Shown here: piece after piece, positions 44,859 through 53,184 of the stretch | How positions within the stretch are numbered: position 1 is the stretch's first letter | Layout of the letters: each line of letters begins with the position of its first letter | Assembly: GCA_903893815.1 (NCBI GenBank) | Contig: CAITNS010000040.1 | Location: forward strand, 1 to 64,000 | DNA from: an uncultured Bacteroidota bacterium | GTDB lineage: Bacteria; Bacteroidota; Bacteroidia; B-17B0; Aurantibacillaceae | Reading direction: 5' to 3' | DNA: 64,000 bases | The notes under the pieces: generated by a model | What the model saw: only the letters and a program-made list of their open reading frames with translations | Told to the model about the DNA's origin: nothing | The model's database searches: none | Program-made: the position numbers and the translations under genes

Positions 44859-46353
44859 TTAACGAAGATAATGTTTTATAATCTATTTTATTTGTTGATG
44901 TTAAAGGCATTTTTTTATGGAATTTGAATTGATCCGGAACCATATACGTCGGTAAATGCATCTGACAATACTTATAAAATTCTATTTCGGAAATTTTACA
45001 AGTTTTATGAAGCACTATGTGAGCAGTAATTGTATTATCGGTTTGACTATTTAAACTACTTGTGGATACCGCTGCTTGAATAATCGCTTTATGTTTAACA
45101 AGAGTAGATTCAATTTCCGCTAATTCTACCCTATACCCCCTGCGTTTTACCATTCTATCTTTTCTACCTACATAAGTGTAATTACCTGAAGAATCAAGAG
45201 TAACTATGTCTCCAGTTTTATACCATATAACTCCATACTCATCTTTAATAAATGCTGATTTTGTTTTTCTCTCATCATTCCAATATCCATTCATTAAAGA
45301 ATCCCCTGAGACTAATAATTCACCTTTTTTTTGTGAAGTTGTATTGATTTTTAGCTTAGAAAAACTACAGGATTTTCCAATAGGAAATGGATCTATTTGT
45401 TTATGAGGAATTTTATTTGGCAATTTAAAATAACTACAAACATTAGTTTCTGTTGGCCCGTATAAATTATAAAATTTTGCAGATGGCAAAGCCTTTTTAA
45501 TAATTAATAAATCTTGTATTAAAAATACTTCCCCAGCAAAAAACACATTTTTCAAAAAAGGGAATGTGTACTTATACATCTTTCCAAAATTACTTAAGTA
45601 TGCAAGTGTTGTTGGCGTTGAATAAAAATAACTGATTTTGTTTTGTGAAAGTTCAGAAGCAATTAGTAATGGATTTGAGGATGTTTTTTCATCGAATAAA
45701 ATCAAAGAAGCTCCCACACTTAGTGATACAAAGATATCAAAAACAGATAAGTCAAAATGAAAAGGTGCATGAGACGAAAAAGTATCTTGAGATTTTGGCT
45801 TAAATGTTTTGATACTCCAATTAATGAATGCCCAAGCACTTTGATGCGAGTGCATAACGCCTTTAGGAATTCCTGTAGATCCAGATGTATATAAAATATA
45901 TGCCAAATCTTGCTGATGAATTTTAGAGGGAGATGTAAATAAAATAAATGTATAATGACTATTGAATTTATAAATACTGTAACGCTTCTTTTTTGAGAAC
46001 GTATCAATGTAGTTTTGTAAACTGCTATTTTCAATAAAAACTCCCTTCAAATTACAATCATCAAAAACTTCTAAGTTACGAGATATAGGAGCGCTTATAT
46101 CTAATGGAACATAGGCCGATTTGCATTTCATTATTCCAAATAAACAAACGATGTAATCTATACTTTTTGGAGCAACAATTCCTACACGCATTCCCGCAAC
46201 TACACCATGCTCTGTAAGAAAATTGTAAATATGAGAAGTAGCAATATGTAATTCATTGTAATTAATAGAATTACCTTTCAAATCTTTAATAGCGATATTA
46301 GAAGCGTATTTAGAAGCTCCTTTGGGTAAAATACTATTTAGCTTATAAAGCAA
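44851..46353 (-). CDS. Free-standing L-prolyl adenylation enzyme
   Basis: This ANL-family ligase of 500 residues has A3 YTSGSTGIPKG (155-165), A5 NLYGPTETNVC (296-306), A8 GRKDRMVKRRGYRVEL (397-412) and A10 lysine K489. A5 with the NVC ending is a signature I associate with L-prolyl-AMP ligases (PltF, RedM, CloN4), and HAPFHFDLSVFD also fits. The lone A domain with the next-door PCP loads proline onto the carrier. Its single-domain format also equals DltA. It is 0-1 bases from the carrier gene. Confidence 0.88.
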   Translation of the reverse strand: MLYKLNSILPKGASKYASNIAIKDLKGNSINYNELHIATSHIYNFLTEHGVVAGMRVGIVAPKSIDYIVCLFGIMKCKSAYVPLDISAPISRNLEVFDDCNLKGVFIENSSLQNYIDTFSKKKRYSIYKFNSHYTFILFTSPSKIHQQDLAYILYTSGSTGIPKGVMHSHQSAWAFINWSIKTFKPKSQDTFSSHAPFHFDLSVFDIFVSLSVGASLILFDEKTSSNPLLIASELSQNKISYFYSTPTTLAYLSNFGKMYKYTFPFLKNVFFAGEVFLIQDLLIIKKALPSAKFYNLYGPTETNVCSYFKLPNKIPHKQIDPFPIGKSCSFSKLKINTTSQKKGELLVSGDSLMNGYWNDERKTKSAFIKDEYGVIWYKTGDIVTLDSSGNYTYVGRKDRMVKRRGYRVELAEIESTLVKHKAIIQAAVSTSSLNSQTDNTITAHIVLHKTCKISEIEFYKYCQMHLPTYMVPDQFKFHKKMPLTSTNKIDYKTLSSLNE

Positions 46354-46614
46354 TTAGCTTAATTTTTTAATTAAAAAATCAGATATAATATTAATCGAAT
46401 CAAAATTATCCCTATCAACTTCGTGTGCCTCATATTCAACTTGAAAAGTTTTTTCTAAAAACACAACTAATTGCATAGTTGAAATAGAATCAACCAAGCC
46501 ACCAGTAATAAGAGGTGAGTTATCTGTTAAAGTATCTACATTTTTATTTTTTAGCAATTGGATTAAAACAAACTCCCTAATAGTTTGTTTTATACTTGGT
46601 AAATCATTTTTCAT
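46354..46614 (-). CDS. Peptidyl carrier protein
   Basis: The 86-residue carrier protein has the phosphopantetheine serine at S43 in GGLVDSISTMQLV. The C-terminal NFDSINIISDFL matches carrier helix III. It has the look of PltL, PigG and CloN5 carriers. The stop codon is directly followed by the adenylation ATG, so the pair is translationally coupled. It is the probable site where proline is oxidised to the pyrrole and halogenated. Confidence 0.9.
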   Translation of the reverse strand: MKNDLPSIKQTIREFVLIQLLKNKNVDTLTDNSPLITGGLVDSISTMQLVVFLEKTFQVEYEAHEVDRDNFDSINIISDFLIKKLS

Positions 46615-46650
46615 GTGTCTTAATTAAATATTAAAGGTAAAATATATTTT

Positions 46651-49182
46651 TTAATGTGTTAAATTTTCTTTTATTTTAATCATTTCTTTGAATAACTTAT
46701 CAGCTATTAACCTATGTCCTTTATCATTAGGATGAGTATCCCATTCAGAAACAACAATCTCTCGTTTATTTACTGAATCATAAACACCTGTTAAATCCAA
46801 TTGTAAAAAATGGCATTCATCACCTATAGCTTTAATAAAATCGAACTCTTTTTTATCAATTATATCAGCTGTGGCAGGCAGATATACCCAAATTGCCTTA
46901 CAATTATTTTCGTAGCATAATTTAGAGATTTCAGAATACGCCCATTTAATCAAAACATCTCCATAAGGCTCTAATCTTCTTTGCATTTCAGCTTTACTCA
47001 TGGTTTGTTTAATACCTGCTTTGTTTTTTATAAAAATAAGCAAAGGATATTTTAAATTTTTGCCTTGACCTATTAAGTTAGCAAATGTATTTATCAACCT
47101 CCATTTTTCCCCAGAATGAGCAATATACATAACGGCATTAGGTGTATACTGAAACACTTTAGTATGACATAATTCCACATGTTGAATAGAATAAAATCCT
47201 CCTGCGGCAAAATTAAAAATCTCATAGTTATTAATTAAACTATCAGTTGCCAAAGCATTTAATTTTAGTTCTAATAATGATTCAAATACATCTTTATTAT
47301 CTACACCTGAGCCCATTTCGTAGGAACCTCCTAACAAAGCTATTCTAAATGTTTTTTTTGGTTTTACAAATTCATAATCTTTATCTCTTAACCCAAATGA
47401 ATTTGTTTTAAATTCATAACCATTAACCATTATACTATAGCTTGGTTTATATATTTTTGTCAATAGATCATCTGTTCGAATATAAATATCATCCATCGAA
47501 TTAAACTTTCTTGGTCTTTTCAAATTTCTTTCCCATAAACCATTGGCAGAATTATCTTCTCCATCAATTAATTTTTTATAATAACTTTCTTCAGCTTTTT
47601 CTTTATCATTATCATTTAATTTTTCTTCGGATAGAGAGTTAATAAATAGATTTACCTTAGCAGGAAGTATAGTTTCGGAAGATTGAAAAGAGCTACATAA
47701 AACAATTAATAACGAAGGAATAGTTAAAAAGAGCGTATGTTGTGGCTGAATAGAAAATATTTTTTTAATAGCTTCTTTTTCCAATAAAATTTGGATTAGG
47801 AATCCTAAAATAATAATTCCCACAATAAAAATGATAATCACAAAAAGAGTACTGTATGAAAAATCATTAACTCTTGCCATCAAAAACAACCACTCATTAA
47901 AAGAACTACTACCCCATAATGACCACATAGTAGACATGAAAATAATCATTCCTACTATTTGTATCATATTCAAAAAATACAATGAATAAACAGAACGTTG
48001 TTTGATGATTTTATGCGATTTTTTTTCCTGAAAGACTGCATTAATTGTTATACATGTTCCTAAAATTAGCCAAAAGGTTAAATCAAGAATGTTAAAAATA
48101 TAATATCCTCTGATCCAAAACCACTGATAGCCATGAAGTGCCCATGAAATAATAAAAACACAAAGCATGGTAATTGCCAACAAATTTTTGATGATTTTCT
48201 TTTTCAGTTTAAACATTATAGGATAAAAGAAAATCTTTAGCATAAACTCTCGCCAGTAAATATTGATTCTACGCCATAAATCCGTAAAATTTTTAGCTAA
48301 AAAATAGTTATTAAAAGCCTGAGGAAGATTTAATCCGAACAAACACAATAAACCTAATATGAAATGAAACAATCCTGAAAGTCTTAAAATTAAGGCATAA
48401 CTAGAAAGGGTATATTGCAAAAGGGTTGAGATATCAATAACCTTAGCTGGACTAATAAGGACATAATAATATACTAATCTGTATCCTAAAATATGAATAA
48501 TCCCTCTGAGCATCCATCTAATACCTTTTTGCCAAATTTCGTTGTCAGCAATATTATAATACGTTTTACTATATGTTTTATAATCTATGATAGGAAAAAA
48601 CAAAAAACAAATGTTTGGAAATAGGAAAAAGTAAACTAAACTTTGCCAGATAGAAGTAGGAATCATTCCATGCTTGAGTTCATATAAATATATGATAACT
48701 CTAAACATAAACATGGATGCAATAAATGGAGTGATGAGTGAGGCCCTTAAAAGATAAAATAACTCGATGCGTAAAATAAAAAGGCCCACAAATCCTATGA
48801 AAATTAAAAGTGCCTTTAACCAAAATTTAATCCTTAAATGACAAATTCCAATAATGGGTAAAGCACTAACAATAAAAAGGCTTCCTGTAAAAAAACCAAA
48901 AGCAAAATAAATAATAGCGATACAAGTTGCAAATAAAACAAACTGCCTGTAACGAAGTGGGATAATACTATTGACAACAAATGCTATAACTATTATATAT
49001 GCTATTTCACTTATTCCAGAAGATTTTTCAATATTGAAATTCTTAACGATATATAAAATAGCAACTAATTGAATAAACGTTACAATAAATGACAATATTC
49101 TTTTACCAGAAAAAATTGGTTCCTGAACAGCCTCTTTTTCTTTATAAATAGGAAATAGCTTATCTATTAAACTTGTGTTCAT
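46651..49182 (-). CDS. MBOAT O-acyltransferase fused to an SGNH hydrolase domain
   Basis: The 843-residue protein has about 12 membrane helices in the first 500 residues. MBOAT features are FNNYFLAKNFTDLWRRINIYW and the catalytic His H350 in WALHGYQW. The C-terminal domain (about 610-843) is SGNH/GDSL-like: GGS with Ser620 (block I), and DTHPN with Asp815 and His817. DltB and DltD provide these activities as two proteins. Here they are one chain, next to a DltA/DltC-like ligase and carrier. It probably carries acyl groups from a carrier across the membrane to a glycan or lipid hydroxyl. It is 36 bases upstream of the PCP in the same direction. Confidence 0.88.
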   Translation of the reverse strand: MNTSLIDKLFPIYKEKEAVQEPIFSGKRILSFIVTFIQLVAILYIVKNFNIEKSSGISEIAYIIVIAFVVNSIIPLRYRQFVLFATCIAIIYFAFGFFTGSLFIVSALPIIGICHLRIKFWLKALLIFIGFVGLFILRIELFYLLRASLITPFIASMFMFRVIIYLYELKHGMIPTSIWQSLVYFFLFPNICFLFFPIIDYKTYSKTYYNIADNEIWQKGIRWMLRGIIHILGYRLVYYYVLISPAKVIDISTLLQYTLSSYALILRLSGLFHFILGLLCLFGLNLPQAFNNYFLAKNFTDLWRRINIYWREFMLKIFFYPIMFKLKKKIIKNLLAITMLCVFIISWALHGYQWFWIRGYYIFNILDLTFWLILGTCITINAVFQEKKSHKIIKQRSVYSLYFLNMIQIVGMIIFMSTMWSLWGSSSFNEWLFLMARVNDFSYSTLFVIIIFIVGIIILGFLIQILLEKEAIKKIFSIQPQHTLFLTIPSLLIVLCSSFQSSETILPAKVNLFINSLSEEKLNDNDKEKAEESYYKKLIDGEDNSANGLWERNLKRPRKFNSMDDIYIRTDDLLTKIYKPSYSIMVNGYEFKTNSFGLRDKDYEFVKPKKTFRIALLGGSYEMGSGVDNKDVFESLLELKLNALATDSLINNYEIFNFAAGGFYSIQHVELCHTKVFQYTPNAVMYIAHSGEKWRLINTFANLIGQGKNLKYPLLIFIKNKAGIKQTMSKAEMQRRLEPYGDVLIKWAYSEISKLCYENNCKAIWVYLPATADIIDKKEFDFIKAIGDECHFLQLDLTGVYDSVNKREIVVSEWDTHPNDKGHRLIADKLFKEMIKIKENLTH

Positions 49183-49289
49183 TTATCAGGTCTCAACATC
49201 AGTGATTAAGTCTGTTGAATTTAGGTAATTTTTAATTAATAGAGAAAAAAAAGCGCTGTTTTAAGATAAATTGATATTTTTACTAATCA

Positions 49290-49297
49290 TACATTTG
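49290..49297 (+). promoter_or_regulatory. Putative promoter -7 element (TACATTTG)
   Basis: TACATTTG fits TAnnTTTG, 13 bases before the TTG start of sulfotransferase 3, giving a very short leader. The nearest TTG (49271) is 16 bases upstream, shorter than usual. Confidence 0.4.
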
Positions 49298-49310
49298 TTT
49301 ATAAAACCAC

Positions 49311-50381
49311 TTGGACACTAATAGCAAAAATAAATTACCAGAGATTGCATTTATTGTAGGTATGGGCCGATCTGGCACCACCCTATTAACCAATATGCTT
49401 AACTCACATCCAAAAGTAATTGCTACTCCTGAAAATGAATTTGTGCTATTCTCCTATAGTTCATTTTTTAAGAAAAAATTTGATAATGAAACAACTATTA
49501 GAGCATTTTTAAATCTATTTTCATACAACTTCAGTAAAATCGTAAGTATCTGGAAGCCGTCCGCAGATTTGGAAAAAGATATTCATCACCTACAAGATAA
49601 AACCTACGCCAATGTATGTAAATTAGCCTATTTAAATTTTCCTTTAGCGCATAAAAACAAAGCTGATGTAAGTTATGTTATAGATAAAAATCCTATCTAT
49701 TCATTACATATTGATCAGATGAATGCCATTTATCCCAACTCTAAGTTTATTGTTTTAGTTAGGGATTTTAGAGATAATGCTGTTTCTCGAAAAAAATATG
49801 GTAATACAAAAGATTCAATTTTTATGTTAGCAGCTTCTTGGAATTACTTTTACAAACAAATATTTAGTTCCTTAAAAAAACATGACATTAATCACATAAA
49901 TATAAGATACGAGGATTTAGCCAGTAACCCCGAAAATACCTTAAAAACTATTTCTGAATATTTAAACATTGAGTACTCCCAGAGCATGTTACATTTTCAG
50001 GAACATATTGATAAAACCAAAGACTATGCAAAACAAAATTTAAGTAGTGAGGTATTTGAAAAAATTACTGAAATGCATTCTAATTTATATAAGGATGTAA
50101 ACACGAATAGAGTAAAGTCTTATGAAAAAGAATTAGATAAAAAAGAAATCTCTATCTTAAACTTTTTTTGCAAGGAATATGGCAGGAAATTTAACTATAT
50201 AGACGATAATTCAGCCCTTTTAACAGATTCGAAATTTTTGTGGAAACTAAATTTCTTTTTCAATAACACTAAACTTCACTTGTATTATATGTTAACGGCT
50301 ATTTATTTTAATCTACCTGTTAGTTTAAGACTGAAATTTTTAAAGAAACAGGTGCAATCCAGCTTCAATCAACTTTCATAA
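49311..50381 (+). CDS. Sulfotransferase family protein 3
   Basis: P-loop GMGRSGTTLL is at residues 17-26 and FIVLVRDFRDNAVSRKK near residues 152-168. It is 356 residues long and starts at TTG 49311; the next Met is inside the P-loop, so TTG is needed. It lies between the MBOAT gene and the oxygenase genes on the opposite strand, and its end overlaps the third AspH-like gene by 17 bases. Substrate unknown. Confidence 0.9.
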   Translation: MDTNSKNKLPEIAFIVGMGRSGTTLLTNMLNSHPKVIATPENEFVLFSYSSFFKKKFDNETTIRAFLNLFSYNFSKIVSIWKPSADLEKDIHHLQDKTYANVCKLAYLNFPLAHKNKADVSYVIDKNPIYSLHIDQMNAIYPNSKFIVLVRDFRDNAVSRKKYGNTKDSIFMLAASWNYFYKQIFSSLKKHDINHINIRYEDLASNPENTLKTISEYLNIEYSQSMLHFQEHIDKTKDYAKQNLSSEVFEKITEMHSNLYKDVNTNRVKSYEKELDKKEISILNFFCKEYGRKFNYIDDNSALLTDSKFLWKLNFFFNNTKLHLYYMLTAIYFNLPVSLRLKFLKKQVQSSFNQLS

Positions 50382-51090
50382 AAACAGTTGTTGCTTTCAT
50401 CAACCATTTTCTGCTCCATTTGGGTAAATGTTTAATGAAATAAAATTTCTGAAACTTTAATTGCCACCATAAAGTAGCATTTATTTGTTTACAGATTTGT
50501 TGTTTATCTTTTAAGAAGTCCTCTCTTAAAATGTCAATAATCAATATCCATCTTTCTTCATTTGTATTATTCCAAACCTCATGATTATGAGCATCGCAAA
50601 ATGCAAATAGCTTGCCTGTTTCCCATGTAATCAATTTATTACCTACACGCATGCCAATTTCATCTATAGTGCCTGAAGACTTTAATGTTAGGTGACATCG
50701 ATACATCACATTTGTATCTCCAAAATGTGGTTTTATTTTAGTATGGGGCTTTAATATTGAAAAGCCGCAAGAGGTTACTCCTTCAATTTGATTAATAAAG
50801 TTAGCTGTATACTTTGCCTTCTCACAATTATCCGTATTTTTTCTTCCCCACATTATTAAAGGAAATATAGTCCATGATGTAGGAGTAGAAGCCAATGTTT
50901 TATTATAATAAGGGACAATATTTTTATTTTGACTTAATATAATAACTTTTAGTTCAGAAAGAATTTCTTTATAGTTATCCTCTAATAAAATTTTCCAAGG
51001 TTTTTGTGAAATATCAAAAAAAGGTTTTTCAACACCATTGTAAATGGCATTTTCGGAAAAGGAAAACCATGGTTTAATTTGTTCCATCAA
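50365..51090 (-). CDS. Aspartyl/asparaginyl beta-hydroxylase-like oxygenase A
   Basis: This is a 241-residue Fe(II)/2-oxoglutarate-type oxygenase of the AspH family (PF05118-like). The two iron His expected are H133 in MYRCHLTL and H170 in HNHEVWNN, and R180 (ERW) fits the 2-oxoglutarate contact. As in other AspH proteins, there is no third carboxylate ligand. It overlaps the next gene by 4 bases. In known homologues the oxygenase hydroxylates aspartate or asparagine side chains or free small molecules. Its presence here in three copies suggests hydroxylation of the product or its carrier-bound precursors. Confidence 0.9.
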   Translation of the reverse strand: MMEQIKPWFSFSENAIYNGVEKPFFDISQKPWKILLEDNYKEILSELKVIILSQNKNIVPYYNKTLASTPTSWTIFPLIMWGRKNTDNCEKAKYTANFINQIEGVTSCGFSILKPHTKIKPHFGDTNVMYRCHLTLKSSGTIDEIGMRVGNKLITWETGKLFAFCDAHNHEVWNNTNEERWILIIDILREDFLKDKQQICKQINATLWWQLKFQKFYFIKHLPKWSRKWLMKATTVFMKVD

Positions 51091-51830
51091 AAGATTCTTA
51101 ACTTATTAGACAAATACATTCCTAGTTGCACAATTAGTCTTAATGCTTTAGCTAAAATCTTTACTAAAAGCGGCTTTGTTTCAAAAATGATCTTATATTT
51201 TCTAGCTCTTTTTTGCAAGAATAATGATGTAAATACTGTAGAACAAATGAATGATTTTTTTTGAATGAATTCATCCCTGATTACGTCAATTGAAAGTATG
51301 TATCTATCTTTAGGAGTATTATTCCAAGCCTCGTGATTATTCGCATCTAAAAAAATCAACCATTTATTATTTTCCCAAGCTCTTTTTTCATCATTCACTC
51401 TAAACCCACAATTTGGCAACCCAGCTGGTATAACAAGCCCTAAATGACATCGATAAATGGCATTTGTATCGCCATAATGTGCTTTTATTGCTGATTCGGA
51501 TTCTAATAAATTAAATGATGCTGAAACAATATTTGGATATTTATTAATAATGGCTGTTGTAAATGGGAAATAATTTTGGTTTTTAAATACTTCAATGCTC
51601 CACCATTTTAATGATATCGTTTTCCAGCTGTTTTTACCTCCAACCATAGGAGTATTGAAATAAGGAACAAACTCTTTATCTTCAATATATTTTTGAAGTT
51701 CAGTTCTTATTAAATCAACGCTAGTTTCTAAATCATTTGCCCAATCAAATGACTTAGAGTCAATAAATGCAGGATCAGCATCTTTATAACTAAAACTAAA
51801 ATCATATACACTAAACCAAAGGTGAGGCAT
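51087..51830 (-). CDS. Aspartyl/asparaginyl beta-hydroxylase-like oxygenase B
   Basis: 247 residues. Iron His candidates are H129 (IYRCHLGLVIP) and H166 (NNHEAWNN); R176 is the 2-oxoglutarate arginine candidate. HYGDTN at 118-123 is the conserved segment before the first iron ligand. It is closely related to its neighbour A and probably arose by tandem duplication. It is divergently oriented to oxygenase C across a 48-base gap, where no clear consensus promoter was found. Confidence 0.92.
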   Translation of the reverse strand: MPHLWFSVYDFSFSYKDADPAFIDSKSFDWANDLETSVDLIRTELQKYIEDKEFVPYFNTPMVGGKNSWKTISLKWWSIEVFKNQNYFPFTTAIINKYPNIVSASFNLLESESAIKAHYGDTNAIYRCHLGLVIPAGLPNCGFRVNDEKRAWENNKWLIFLDANNHEAWNNTPKDRYILSIDVIRDEFIQKKSFICSTVFTSLFLQKRARKYKIIFETKPLLVKILAKALRLIVQLGMYLSNKLRIF

Positions 51831-51878
51831 ATTTATTAATTAAATTTTCACTAATTTAGTATAATTAATTTAATCCAC

Positions 51879-52589
51879 ATGTCAAATATTCCATTTACTG
51901 ATAAAAATCCTAAATTATTTTATGACCCGTTGGAATTTCAGTTTCTTGAAACTTTAGCAAAAAAATTTCCTGAAATCAAAAATGAATTATTGAACTTAAT
52001 AGAAATTAATGCTGATAACCAATGGTTGCGTACATTTCCTAATTATGTAAAATCCGAAAAACATAAAGCATGGAAAGTTTTTTCATTTATTTTTTTCAAT
52101 ATGAAATTTCCGTCTCATGCCCAATTGTGTCCAAAAACAGCAGAGCTTATTTACTCTATTCCTCAAATTTTATCATGTGACTATTCGTATATAGAACCTC
52201 ATACAAAAATTATGGCTCATAAAGGCTATACAAAAATGGTATTACGATGTCATTTGCCTTTAATAGTGCCTAGTGAGGAACTATGTGGAATTCGAGTGGG
52301 AAATGAAATAAGACATTGGAAAGAAGGTGAACTAATGGTATTTGACGATTCATTTGAGCACGAAGCTTGGAATAATTCCGACAAAAAAAGAGTTGTATTA
52401 ATGTTTGATATCCCAAATCCTTTATGGAATTATAGTGCTCATGAAATCTCTAAATATAAAATTGAACACATGGACGATCCATTTTTATTATCCATGACAA
52501 GTTACGAGAAATGGCAAACAGCCTTTAAAAATGGAGTTTTTCCGCTAGATAGTTTTTCTAATGATTTGCCTTTGACAACAAAAGATTAA
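51879..52589 (+). CDS. Aspartyl/asparaginyl beta-hydroxylase-like oxygenase C
   Basis: 236 residues with iron His candidates H125 (VLRCHLPLIVP) and H161 (FEHEAWNN) and R171. The FDDSFEHEAWNN part is the classic AspH second-ligand segment. It is more diverged from A and B than they are from each other. It is on the plus strand and its 3' end overlaps the GNAT gene (52558-53184) by about 32 bases, tail to tail. Confidence 0.92.
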   Translation: MSNIPFTDKNPKLFYDPLEFQFLETLAKKFPEIKNELLNLIEINADNQWLRTFPNYVKSEKHKAWKVFSFIFFNMKFPSHAQLCPKTAELIYSIPQILSCDYSYIEPHTKIMAHKGYTKMVLRCHLPLIVPSEELCGIRVGNEIRHWKEGELMVFDDSFEHEAWNNSDKKRVVLMFDIPNPLWNYSAHEISKYKIEHMDDPFLLSMTSYEKWQTAFKNGVFPLDSFSNDLPLTTKD

Positions 52590-53184
52590 GTTGATCTATG
52601 TTTTTATCGCTTACTTTACCCTCATATTTTAAAACAGAATTATCTTTATTAAGTTGAGCAGCCGCATTATTTAAAACAGAAGCGTGTTTTTGATATTCTT
52701 CAAAGGTTAACTCATATAACTGATTTTCAATCAGCTCTTGATTAGGCAACAATTTGTACCCAATTTGCTTATTATAGTTAATGGCTTTATGATTACTTTT
52801 TAAAATTCTAGCAGTAGATATTACAGGGAGTTTGAGTGTGAAAAACACAAAATTCAATAAACATAAAGTACTAAATACAGCCACATAGGAATCAATAAAA
52901 CTTTTATCCCAAATAAATATTCCTCCCTCTCCAAATCCATACTTTGGGTTATAATCTTTTGAATTTATTAACCCAACTTTTTTATTCTGATATTCAATGA
53001 TGAAATAGTAGTTGTTTTTATTATTGATACTATCAAACCAATTAATTTGGGCAGATGGAGTTATATAATTTCTATACTCCATGTAATTGGCAATATCACT
53101 TTGATTTCTCCAATAGCGAACTAATTCGATATTACTTTTTTGCAAGCGAACTAGCCTTACGCCGTATTGCTCAATAATTAACAT
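52558..53184 (-). CDS. GNAT-family N-acetyltransferase-like protein
   Basis: The 208-residue protein has a GNAT fold in the first 150 residues (YWRNQSDIANYMEYRNYITPSAQINWF, VGLINSKDYNPKYGFGEGGIFIWDKSF) and a hydrophilic tail. The RimJ/PseH-like type often N-acylates amino sugars. It overlaps the glycosyltransferase gene by 7 bases. Whether the acyl donor is acetyl-CoA or the ACP-bound acyl from the KASIII genes upstream is open. Confidence 0.8.
   Translation of the reverse strand: MLIIEQYGVRLVRLQKSNIELVRYWRNQSDIANYMEYRNYITPSAQINWFDSINNKNNYYFIIEYQNKKVGLINSKDYNPKYGFGEGGIFIWDKSFIDSYVAVFSTLCLLNFVFFTLKLPVISTARILKSNHKAINYNKQIGYKLLPNQELIENQLYELTFEEYQKHASVLNNAAAQLNKDNSVLKYEGKVSDKNIDQLNLLLSKANH

Noticed and set aside
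44851-46614. Ordinary D-alanine Dlt system
   Set aside because: The ligase core ends NVC, not TTVAV, and the dehydrogenase and halogenase of a pyrrole pathway are in the same operon. The Dlt idea is kept only for the transfer step by the MBOAT.
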